7,203 nt of DNA from Pseudomonadota bacterium (GTDB lineage Bacteria > Pseudomonadota > Alphaproteobacteria > Acetobacterales > Acetobacteraceae), in NCBI GenBank assembly GCA_021845835.1, contig JAJZVE010000231.1, positions 1-7,203 of the forward strand, written 5' to 3'. This document shows, one piece after another, positions 1 to 5,584 of the stretch. The notes under the pieces are model-generated. The model was not told the DNA's origin and did no database searches. It worked only from the letters and a program-made list of their open reading frames with translations. The translations under genes were made by a program, and so were the position numbers. Positions within the stretch are counted from its first letter, which is position 1, and the number at the start of each line of letters is the position of its first letter.

Positions 1-619
1 ATCTCTGCTTGGCCTTGCCAACGGCGTGCTCGGCTTCGTGCTGGCGCTGATCGTGGCGTTCTTTTTCTTCGCCGCCGGCGACCGGTTCGCCTCCGTGCTG
101 ACGGCGCTGCTGATGCGCATCGCCGGCTCGCGCGCGCCGCGGCTGATCGAAGTCACCGGCAACACCGTGCGCGGCGTCGTGTTCGGCATCCTCGGCACCG
201 CCGTCGCGCAGGGCATCCTGACCACGTTCGGGCTGTGGCTGGCCGGCATGCCGCGTCCGCTGCTGCTCGGCGTGGTGGCGGGCGGGCTGGCGGTGCTGCC
301 GGTGGGGGCGCCGGTGGTGTGGATCCCCTCCGCGCTCTGGCTGATGGCGGCGGGCCATATGTGGCGCGGCCTGTTCCTGTTCGCCTATGGGCTGATCGGG
401 GTCAGCGGCGCCGATTCGATCATGCGCCCCTATTTCATCGCCCGCGGCGCGCAACTGCCGTTCCTGCTGACGCTGCTCGGCGTGCTGGGTGGCGCGCTGA
501 AATTCGGGCTGCTGGGCGTGTTCGTCGGCCCGGTGCTGCTCGGCGTCGGCTTCACGCTGGTCCATGAATGGGCGCATCCGAACGAGCCGGCGCTGCCCGA
601 CCCGCAGGGTGACGGTTGA
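1..619 (+). CDS. AI-2E family (PerM/YdiK-like) transporter, 3' part only
   Basis: The reading frame is already open at base 2 and runs to TGA at 617-619, so about 205 C-terminal residues are present and the start lies left of the window; a GTG at 26 is internal. The protein is dominated by long hydrophobic segments: one at bases 26-85, one near 175-245, a long pair near 260-360, and a Gly-rich pair near 365-575. Two stretches are typical of the AI-2E transporter C-terminus: the GADSIMRPYFI segment (bases about 409-441) and the following GALKFGLLGVFVGPVLLG segment (about 493-546), which match the family pattern of an 'xDNxLRPxxI' loop followed by a glycine-rich 'GGxxxFGxxGxFxGP' helix. Members are inner-membrane proteins that export small molecules or act in ion homeostasis; the substrate cannot be told from sequence. 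The tail after the last helix is short and polar. It overlaps yraN by 4 bases. Confidence 0.88.
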   Translation, partial: SLLGLANGVLGFVLALIVAFFFFAAGDRFASVLTALLMRIAGSRAPRLIEVTGNTVRGVVFGILGTAVAQGILTTFGLWLAGMPRPLLLGVVAGGLAVLPVGAPVVWIPSALWLMAAGHMWRGLFLFAYGLIGVSGADSIMRPYFIARGAQLPFLLTLLGVLGGALKFGLLGVFVGPVLLGVGFTLVHEWAHPNEPALPDPQGDG

Positions 620-993
620 GCGCCGCCGCCCGCGCCGTGACCGGGACGCGCCACGCACATGGCCTCGCCGCCGAAGCCGCCGCCTGCGCGGCGCTCGCCG
701 CCGAAGGCTGGACGCTGCTGGGGCGGCGGGTGCGCACGCCGGCCGGCGAGATCGACGTGATCGCCGAGCGCGAGGGCCTGCTGGCGCTGGTCGAGGTGAA
801 GCGCCGCGCCTCGCTCGCCGCCGCCGCCGCCGCGCTCGCGCCGCGCCAGCGCGCCCGCCTGCTGGCCGCGGCGGAGTTGCTGCTGGCCGCGCATCAGGAC
901 TGGGGGCGGGCGGGGGTGCGCTTCGATGTCATCGTCGTGGACGCCGCCGGTCGGGTGCGGCGCATCGCCGATGCGTTCCGCGCCGGCGACTGA
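616..993 (+). CDS. yraN: YraN / UPF0102 family nuclease-fold protein
   Basis: 125 residues, the normal length for the family. The restriction-endonuclease-like core is clear: Glu20 in GLAAEAAA, the GEIDVIA motif with Glu45 and Asp47, then LVEVKRR with Glu60 and Lys62, giving the E...D...ExK metal-site layout, followed by VRFDVIVVD at about 101-109. The family is predicted to be a Holliday-junction-resolvase-like nuclease, but its activity is poorly established. I chose the TTG at 616 because it overlaps the transporter stop (TTGA), is preceded by an AGGGTG purine-rich run at about 606-611, and gives the usual short N-terminus before the conserved region. An in-frame GTG at 637 would also leave all conserved residues intact. 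The middle (residues 66-92) is unusually Ala/Leu-rich, which reflects base composition. Coupling to the upstream transporter is suggested by the overlap. Confidence 0.9.
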   Translation: MSAAARAVTGTRHAHGLAAEAAACAALAAEGWTLLGRRVRTPAGEIDVIAEREGLLALVEVKRRASLAAAAAALAPRQRARLLAAAELLLAAHQDWGRAGVRFDVIVVDAAGRVRRIADAFRAGD

Positions 994-1014
994 CGTGCTG
1001 CGCGGATCGGCGGC

Positions 1015-1044
1015 TTGACGCCCTGCCGTCGCCGTCCGCAAAAA
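1015..1044 (+). promoter_or_regulatory. Weak candidate sigma-70-type promoter
   Basis: TTGACG at 1015-1020 is a good -35 element. At 17-18 bases distance stands the A-rich GCAAAAA (1038-1044), a poor but possible -10. It lies in the 78-base gap between yraN and the small exported protein, the only place upstream of that gene where a promoter would fit. The call rests on pattern only; the -10 match is weak. Confidence 0.3.
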
Positions 1045-1060
1045 CGCGGCCGAACGGTTC

Positions 1061-1068
1061 GGAGAGAG
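1061..1068 (+). promoter_or_regulatory. Ribosome binding site fixing the start of the small exported protein
   Basis: A purine-rich GGAGAGAG lies 3 bases before the ATG at 1072, at a usable Shine-Dalgarno distance counted from its GGAG core. It decides the start in favour of 1072 over an in-frame TTG at 1015, which would add an Arg-rich leader in front of an otherwise perfect signal peptide. Confidence 0.7.
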
Positions 1069-1071
1069 CGG

Positions 1072-1485
1072 ATGGTGCGAGTTCGCCTGACGATCGCGGC
1101 GGCGGGGCTGCTGGCAGCCGCGCCGGTGCTGGCGCAGACCGATACCCAGGCGCCGCCCCAGCATATCCTGGGCACCCTGCCGGCCTCGCCGACGAGCCCC
1201 ACCACCGCCGCGCCGGCGGCGACCGGCACGCCGCAGGACTTCATCCAGACGGCGCTGCACGCGCTGGCCGCCGGCCGCACGGCGGAGGCGGAAAACGCCA
1301 TCGAGCAGGCAGAGAGCCGCGTGCTGACCCGCTCGATCAAGCCCTCGCTTGCCAACCAACCGAGCCAGCAGTCGCTGGTGCAGCAGCTCGGCCAGGCGCG
1401 GCAGGCGCTGGCCGCCGGCGACCGGCTGCAGGCGGTCCGCATCCTGGAGGTGGCGGCGAACAACCCGGAGGCCGCGGACAAGTAG
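1072..1485 (+). CDS. Small exported helical-repeat protein of unknown function
   Basis: 137 residues from ATG 1072. I do not recognise a named family. Residues 1-21 form a classic Sec signal peptide: basic MVRVR, a hydrophobic Ala/Leu core, and a VLA-Q cleavage site after Ala21. No lipobox cysteine is present, so the product is probably soluble in the periplasm. Residues 22-53 are a Pro/Thr/Ala-rich, probably disordered linker. The remainder is helical and holds two similar segments, around 58-83 (ALHALAAGRTAEAENAIEQA) and around 107-132 (ARQALAAGDRLQAVRILEVA). Each follows the 'ALAAG..xEA...IExA' pattern of a TPR-like helix pair. A role as a small periplasmic scaffold is possible but unproven. 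It ends 6 bases before the convergent comM stop. Confidence 0.75.
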   Translation: MVRVRLTIAAAGLLAAAPVLAQTDTQAPPQHILGTLPASPTSPTTAAPAATGTPQDFIQTALHALAAGRTAEAENAIEQAESRVLTRSIKPSLANQPSQQSLVQQLGQARQALAAGDRLQAVRILEVAANNPEAADK

Positions 1486-1491
1486 TCCGCT

Positions 1492-2997
1492 TCAGCCCGG
1501 CCGCCCCGGCGTGCGCAGCCGATAGGCCAGCGCCTCCGCGACATGCGGCCGCCGGATGATTTCGGTGCCGGCAAGATCGGCGATGCTGCGCGCGACGCGC
1601 AGCGTGCGGGTGAAGCCGCGCGGCGACAGGCGCAGCTTCTCCGCCGCCTGCTCGGCCAGCGTCCGCGCCTCCGGCTGGATCGCGAAGCCGCCGGCATCCG
1701 CCTCGGCGTTGGTGAAGGGGCCGCTGTCGCCGCCGCGCGTCCGCTGCGCCGCGCGGGCGGCGGCGACGCGGGCGGCAACGGCGGCGCTTGGCTCTCCGTT
1801 CGGCGCATGCGACAGCTCGGCGGGGGCGACCGGCTGCACCTGCAGCGCGAGGTCGATGCGATCGAGCAGCGGGCCGCTGATGCGGTTCTGGTATTCCTCG
1901 CCGCAGCGCGGTGCGCGGCCGCACTCGCGCGATGCGTCGCCGAGATGGCCGCAGCGGCACGGGTTCATCGCCGCGATCAACTGGAACCGCGCCGGGTAGG
2001 TGACATGCGCCATCGCCCGCGCCACCGTGGTGCGCCCGCTCTCCAGCGGCTGCCGCAGCGCCTCCAGCGCCACCCGCGGAAATTCCGGCAGCTCGTCGAG
2101 GAACAGCACGCCGCGATGCGCGAGCGACACCTCGCCCGGCCGCGCCCGGTTGCCGCCGCCGGTCAGCGCAGCCTGGCTCGCGGAGTGGTGCGGCTCGCGG
2201 AACGGCGGCCGGCGCAGCAGCTTGCCGCCGTCAAGCATGCCGGCGACGCTGTGGATCATGCTGACCTCCAGCGCCTCGCGCGGCGCGAGGTCCGGCAGCA
2301 GGCCGGGCAGCCGCGCCGCCAGCATCGACTTGCCGGCGCCCGGCGGGCCGACCAGCAGCAGGTTGTGCCCGCCCGCCGCGGCGATCTCCAGCGCGCGCCT
2401 GGCGGTTTCCATGCCGCGCACATCGGCGAGGTCGGGCCCCGCATCCGTCTCGGCGACGCCGCCCGGCTCGGGCGGGGTGAGCACCTGGGTGCCGCGGAAA
2501 TGGTTGATCAGCGCCAGCAGCGCGCCGGCCGCCAGCACGTCGGTGCCGCCCGACCACGCCGCCTCGCCGCCCTGCGCCGCCGGGCAGATCAGGCCGAGGC
2601 CCATGCCGCCGGCGGCGATGGCGGCGGGCAGCACGCCGGCAACCGCGTTCAGCGTGCCGTCGAGCGACAGTTCGCCGAGCGCCGCGTAGTCGGCGAGATC
2701 CTCGGTCGGCAGCACCTCCATCGCGGCGAGCACGGCGAGCGCGATCGGCAGGTCGAAATGGCTGCCTTCCTTCAGCAGATCGGCGGGGGCGAGGTTGATC
2801 AGCACGCGGCGCGGCGGCAGCGAGAGGCCCATCGCGGTCAGCGCAGCGCGCACCCGTTCCCGCGCTTCCGCCACCGCCTTGTCGGGCAGGCCGACGACCA
2901 GGAAGGCCGGCAGGCCGGAGGCGATCTGCACCTGCACCTCGACCGGTACCGCCTCGATCCCCGAGAACGCGAAGCTGCGGATGCGGGCGATCGGCAT
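1492..2997 (-). CDS. comM: ComM / YifB family Mg-chelatase-like AAA+ ATPase
   Basis: 501 residues, full family length (about 500-510). The N-terminal Lon/ChlI-like domain (about 1-170) carries GLPAFLVVGLPDKAVAEARE at 28-47, RVLINLAPADL at 64-74 and the GELSLDG motif at 108-114. The AAA+ core has Walker A GPPGAGKS (217-224), the FREPHHSAS element (266-274), Walker B GVLFLDE (296-302), sensor AAMNPC (342-347), a cysteine cluster typical of the family (Cys347, 349, 359, 365), and the GPLLDRID arginine-finger segment (375-382). The C-terminal Mg-chelatase domain contains LSPRGFTRTLRVARSIADL (457-475). In naturally competent bacteria ComM is a hexameric branch-migration helicase helping to integrate transforming DNA; that role is family knowledge, not shown here. 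The ATG at 2997 begins the conserved MPIARIRSFAFSG opening, although no good ribosome site precedes it. It is separated from the upstream dpgC-like gene by 102 bases. Confidence 0.96.
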   Translation of the reverse strand: MPIARIRSFAFSGIEAVPVEVQVQIASGLPAFLVVGLPDKAVAEARERVRAALTAMGLSLPPRRVLINLAPADLLKEGSHFDLPIALAVLAAMEVLPTEDLADYAALGELSLDGTLNAVAGVLPAAIAAGGMGLGLICPAAQGGEAAWSGGTDVLAAGALLALINHFRGTQVLTPPEPGGVAETDAGPDLADVRGMETARRALEIAAAGGHNLLLVGPPGAGKSMLAARLPGLLPDLAPREALEVSMIHSVAGMLDGGKLLRRPPFREPHHSASQAALTGGGNRARPGEVSLAHRGVLFLDELPEFPRVALEALRQPLESGRTTVARAMAHVTYPARFQLIAAMNPCRCGHLGDASRECGRAPRCGEEYQNRISGPLLDRIDLALQVQPVAPAELSHAPNGEPSAAVAARVAAARAAQRTRGGDSGPFTNAEADAGGFAIQPEARTLAEQAAEKLRLSPRGFTRTLRVARSIADLAGTEIIRRPHVAEALAYRLRTPGRPG

Positions 2998-3028
2998 GCG
3001 GGGGCAGGCTCACGGATGATTACGGCGG

Positions 3029-3057
3029 AGGTTTGACCCCGGCGGGCGCAGCGTCAA
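3029..3057 (-). promoter_or_regulatory. Weak candidate promoter upstream of comM
   Basis: On the minus strand TTGACG (3057-3052) is followed after 17 bases by AAACCT (3034-3029), a poor -10. It lies about 30-60 bases before the comM ATG in the gap after the dioxygenase gene. The same TTGACG hexamer occurs in the gap before the small exported protein. A 5-bp GC stem (3045-3049 with 3058-3062) encloses it, but no T-run follows, so I do not call a terminator. Pattern only. Confidence 0.22.
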
Positions 3058-3099
3058 GCGCCGCATCCGGCCGCCTCACCGGCGCGCCCGTTCCCGTTG

Positions 3100-4410
3100 C
3101 TATGCCTGCCGCTCCTGCGCGCGCCAGTGCCGCTCCAGATTCGCGATCAGTTGCGGGCTGAAATGGCAGATTGCCTGCTCGCGCGCGTACACCGCCATGT
3201 ACTGCCGGAACGCATCGAGCGGCTCCGCGCCGATGCGCAGCGCGCGGCGGTTGCCGACGAGGCTGACCGCGCCGGAGTTGGTCAGCCCGTCGATCACGCC
3301 GGCTATGGCAGCGTCCATCGCATCGGGCGCGGCGACCTCGTCGCAGATCAGCCGGCCTTCCGGCGAGTCGCAGTCCAGCCGCCGCCCGTAGGAAATCGCC
3401 TGTCGCGCGATGCGGTCGCCGGTGAAGCGTGGCAGCCGCAGATTCGCCGCCCCCGGAATGATGCCCTCCTTGCGCGCCGGCAGCGTCATGAACGCGCCGC
3501 GTTCGGCCAGCACATAGTCGGACGCCAGCAGAACCTGGCAGCCGCCGCCGATCGCGAACGCCTCGACGGCGGCGATCCACGGTTTCTCGCGCGTCGTGCC
3601 GCGCCATTCGTCCGGCGGCGCGTCCGGCACCGCGAGGCCGCGGAACATCTTGTTCACGGCGCCCAGGTCGCGCCGGAGGTACCACAGGAACGAAATTTTA
3701 CCGTGATACAGATGTGTCAGGTTGATGCCGGCAGAGAATACGTGCCGGCCGGCGTAGCGCGGATGCGAAACCGTGGCGCCGCGCAGCACCGCCGCACTGC
3801 TCGCCGGATCGAGCGTCGCCAGATCGACGGCAATCTCGAAATCATCCAGCGTGGCTTCATCCTCCGCGTTCAGGAAGCGCGGATTGCGCGTCGTCACCAG
3901 CGTCGCGTTGCCGAGGCGTGAGATGCGCGCGGTCGGCAGCTCCACGATGCCGTCGCGCAGCAATTGCGGCAGCAGCGCCTCCGCTTCCGGCCGCGGCAGC
4001 AGCATGGCGTGGCACAGATGCCGCCCGCACGCCGGATCGGCGAGAATATGCGCCAGCAGCAGCCCCTGGTCGATCTCCAGCCCGTCCTTGTCCGCCTGGC
4101 GCAGCGCCGCCTCTGCCGCCACCTGTGCGCGCGTCGGCACCAGGCCCGGCACCAGATCGGCCGCTTCGTACACGATCTGCTCGATGCGCAGGAAGCGCGT
4201 GAAATCGCCGGTGAGCGCGCGATACAGGCGCACCGCGTGATCGGACAGGAAGCGTTCGCGCCCGGCCCGCGCGTCGGCCAGCAGTCGCGCTGCGTTGTCA
4301 GCCTGCGCCGGCGTGCGCGCCGGCTTCGGCGGCAGGGCGGCCAGCGCCTCGGCGGCGGTGCGCCAGCGGCGCGAGTACGCGGCGGCCTCGGTCGCGAATC
4401 CGTCGGTCAC
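3100..4410 (-). CDS. dpgC: DpgC-type cofactor-independent aryl-acetyl-CoA dioxygenase (crotonase fold)
   Basis: 436 residues from GTG 4410, close to the length of characterised DpgC. It has the two-part family layout: a helical N-terminal domain (about 15-160, including LVPGLVPTRAQVAAE and KDGLEIDQG) and a C-terminal crotonase domain (about 165-436). Oxyanion-hole elements are VFSAGIN (224-230) and FAIGGGCQ (285-292). Ordinary enoyl-CoA hydratases have Glu after GGGx; here it is Gln292, as I recall for DpgC. Other family marks are NAEDE (181-185), YLRRDLG (244-250) and ARKEGIIPGAANLRL (312-326). DpgC converts 3,5-dihydroxyphenylacetyl-CoA plus O2 to 3,5-dihydroxyphenylglyoxylate and CoA without metal or flavin; the substrate here is unknown and no dpgA, dpgB or dpgD neighbour is visible. 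The start is supported by GAGG at 4421-4418, 7 bases upstream, and by its overlap with the stop of the ligase relic. An in-frame upstream start at 4545 would add 45 residues that are the relic read in the wrong frame. Confidence 0.85.
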   Translation of the reverse strand: MTDGFATEAAAYSRRWRTAAEALAALPPKPARTPAQADNAARLLADARAGRERFLSDHAVRLYRALTGDFTRFLRIEQIVYEAADLVPGLVPTRAQVAAEAALRQADKDGLEIDQGLLLAHILADPACGRHLCHAMLLPRPEAEALLPQLLRDGIVELPTARISRLGNATLVTTRNPRFLNAEDEATLDDFEIAVDLATLDPASSAAVLRGATVSHPRYAGRHVFSAGINLTHLYHGKISFLWYLRRDLGAVNKMFRGLAVPDAPPDEWRGTTREKPWIAAVEAFAIGGGCQVLLASDYVLAERGAFMTLPARKEGIIPGAANLRLPRFTGDRIARQAISYGRRLDCDSPEGRLICDEVAAPDAMDAAIAGVIDGLTNSGAVSLVGNRRALRIGAEPLDAFRQYMAVYAREQAICHFSPQLIANLERHWRAQERQA

Positions 4411-4582
4411 GGCTGCACCTCGATCTGTCGCGGGAACAGCTTCACGCCACGCAGCACGATCATGTCGTCGGCGCGGCCGGTGATGCGCGCCGTGCGACGC
4501 AGCCGCCTCACCCCGGTCAATGCCAAAGCGTAGCGCAGCCGCCACGGCGGCGCCAGCGTCTCGCGCGCCCGTGCGGCGGTCG
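4407..4582 (-). pseudogene. Relic of a phenylacetate-CoA-ligase-like (PaaK family) gene
   Basis: Read on the minus strand in the frame ending at TGA 4409-4407, the last codons give RRTARITGRADDMIVLRGVK followed by LFPRQIEVQP. This is the hallmark of the PaaK adenylate-forming ligases, whose consensus is roughly 'xRIxGRxDDMLIIRGVNVFPxQIE'. Similarity is clear from about 4505 to 4418 and fades upstream, where the expected 'RYRTGDL' element is only vaguely suggested by RYALALTG. A complete ligase has about 430 residues and would continue roughly 80 residues beyond QIE; here both the adenylation domain and the C-terminal domain are missing. The piece lies between the GT2 stop (4583) and the dioxygenase start, and its TGA overlaps that GTG (GTGA). 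Such ligases make aryl-acetyl-CoA thioesters, the substrate type of DpgC. It is most likely non-functional. The left limit is set by the GT2 stop, not by homology. Confidence 0.75.
4418..4421 (-). promoter_or_regulatory. Ribosome binding site deciding the dpgC start
   Basis: On the minus strand GAGG (4421-4418) is followed by 7 bases and then GTG (4410-4408). This is ideal Shine-Dalgarno spacing and supports the short form of the dioxygenase. The site lies inside the last codons of the ligase relic, as expected for a translationally coupled gene pair. Confidence 0.65.
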
Positions 4583-5584
4583 TCAGGCCGCCGCCGCTTC
4601 CGTCTCCGGCAGCACCGTCGCGATCGCGGCCAGCACGGCGGCGATCTGGCGTTCCCGCCAGGCGCCGGGCACGGCGCGCAGGCGCGGCAGCGCGGCGCGG
4701 AACGCCTGCGCCTCCTGCCGCAGCAGCGCGCCCCAGCGGGCGCGGAAGATGCGCGGTGCCGCCGCCATCAGCGCCGCCCGCTCCGCCTCCGGCAATCGCG
4801 CCACCGCGAACAGCTCGACATGCGCATAGGCCGTGGTAATCAGCGGCGTCAGCCAGTGCAGCGCCGCCAGCGCATCGTCGGTCGGCAGGCCGCGCTGCGC
4901 CGCCTCCGTCATCGCGCGCGCGATCTGCGCCACCGGCCTGCCGCCGTCACGACGCAGATAGAGCGGCGCCGGCACATGGCGGATCTCGCCGTACAGCGCC
5001 AGTTCGGCCAGCACCGCATGGTCCCATCCGGCGGTGTGGCGGAACCGTGCCAGACGCTCGGTGGCGCTGCGGCGATAGATGCCCCAGAAGCTCGGTGCGC
5101 TGGTGTAGCGCGCCATGACGTGCTGCGCGCGCGCCAGCGGATCGGCGCCGATCGCGTGCAGGCGATGCGTGTCGGGATAGACCTGTCGCACCTGCCCGTG
5201 GCCGGTGAACACCACGCCGCCGGCATGGCACATCGCGCTGTCGGGATGCGCCAGCAGCACCTCCATTGCGCGCGCGACGAACCCGGGCGCCAGCAGGTCG
5301 TCGGCCGTCTTCGGCAGCACGAAGTCCGCGTCGCCCTCGGCGAAGGCGCGCGCGCAGTTTGCCGCCAGCCCGGCATCGACGCGCGCGCGCCGCAGCCGGA
5401 TATGCGGCATGTCGCGCATGTAGTCGCGCACGATCGCGACGGTATCGTCGGTGGAGGCGTTGTCGATCACCGTCAGCGTCAGCGACGGCCAGGTCTGCGC
5501 CAGCACGCTTTCGATCGCGGCGCCGATGGTGGCTGCACCGTTGCGCACGAACAGGTTCACATCGACGGTCGGATACGCGCTCAT
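4583..5584 (-). CDS. Family 2 (GT-A fold) glycosyltransferase
   Basis: 333 residues. The N-terminal nucleotide-sugar domain starts at once: VDVNLFVRNGAATIGAAIES (7-26), SVLAQTWPSLTLTVIDNAST (26-45) with Asp41, then the metal-site region FVLPKTADDLLAPGF (88-102). The usual 'DADD' appears as Thr-Ala-Asp95-Asp96, which keeps the key pair. Further along are FWGIYRR (167-172, acceptor side) and AGWDHAVLAELALYGEIRHV (185-204), with the WDH and downstream LYLRR segment common in GT2 enzymes that decorate surface glycans or proteins. The C-terminal 120 residues are Ala/Arg-rich helices of no clear family. I took ATG 5584, which overlaps the upstream gene's TGA (ATGA), over an in-frame GTG at 5596. 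Sugar and acceptor are unknown; the partner gene suggests a shared glycosylation job. Probably cytoplasmic: no signal or membrane segment is seen. Confidence 0.88.
   Translation of the reverse strand: MSAYPTVDVNLFVRNGAATIGAAIESVLAQTWPSLTLTVIDNASTDDTVAIVRDYMRDMPHIRLRRARVDAGLAANCARAFAEGDADFVLPKTADDLLAPGFVARAMEVLLAHPDSAMCHAGGVVFTGHGQVRQVYPDTHRLHAIGADPLARAQHVMARYTSAPSFWGIYRRSATERLARFRHTAGWDHAVLAELALYGEIRHVPAPLYLRRDGGRPVAQIARAMTEAAQRGLPTDDALAALHWLTPLITTAYAHVELFAVARLPEAERAALMAAAPRIFRARWGALLRQEAQAFRAALPRLRAVPGAWRERQIAAVLAAIATVLPETEAAAA

Noticed and set aside
801..846. GCC-rich microrepeat inside yraN
   Set aside because: It encodes an Ala-rich helix in frame and reflects base composition; there is no sign of a mobile or regulatory repeat.
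564..1559. A 331-codon plus-strand frame spanning yraN and the small exported protein
   Set aside because: It crosses two real genes in another frame and its product is an Arg/Ala repeat-like shadow.
430..1808. Long minus-strand frames (430-1359 and 894-1808) across yraN and the exported protein
   Set aside because: They oppose genes with recognisable domains or a signal peptide plus RBS, and their translations are Arg/Ala/Ser-rich shadows.
1543..3036. A 497-codon open frame on the plus strand opposite comM
   Set aside because: The translation is Arg/Gln/Ala-rich with no motif, and the opposite strand has a textbook ComM. In very GC-rich DNA, long antisense open frames are expected because stop codons are rare.
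3033..3062. Possible hairpin or TTGAC/GTCAA inverted repeat downstream of dpgC as terminator or operator
   Set aside because: The stem is only 5 bases with no T-run, and short inverted matches are frequent in sequence this GC-rich.
3100..4410. Glycopeptide-type dihydroxyphenylglycine biosynthetic cluster
   Set aside because: Only the DpgC homologue is present. No type III polyketide synthase, DpgB/DpgD-like gene or aminotransferase appears in the window, so a full pathway cannot be claimed.
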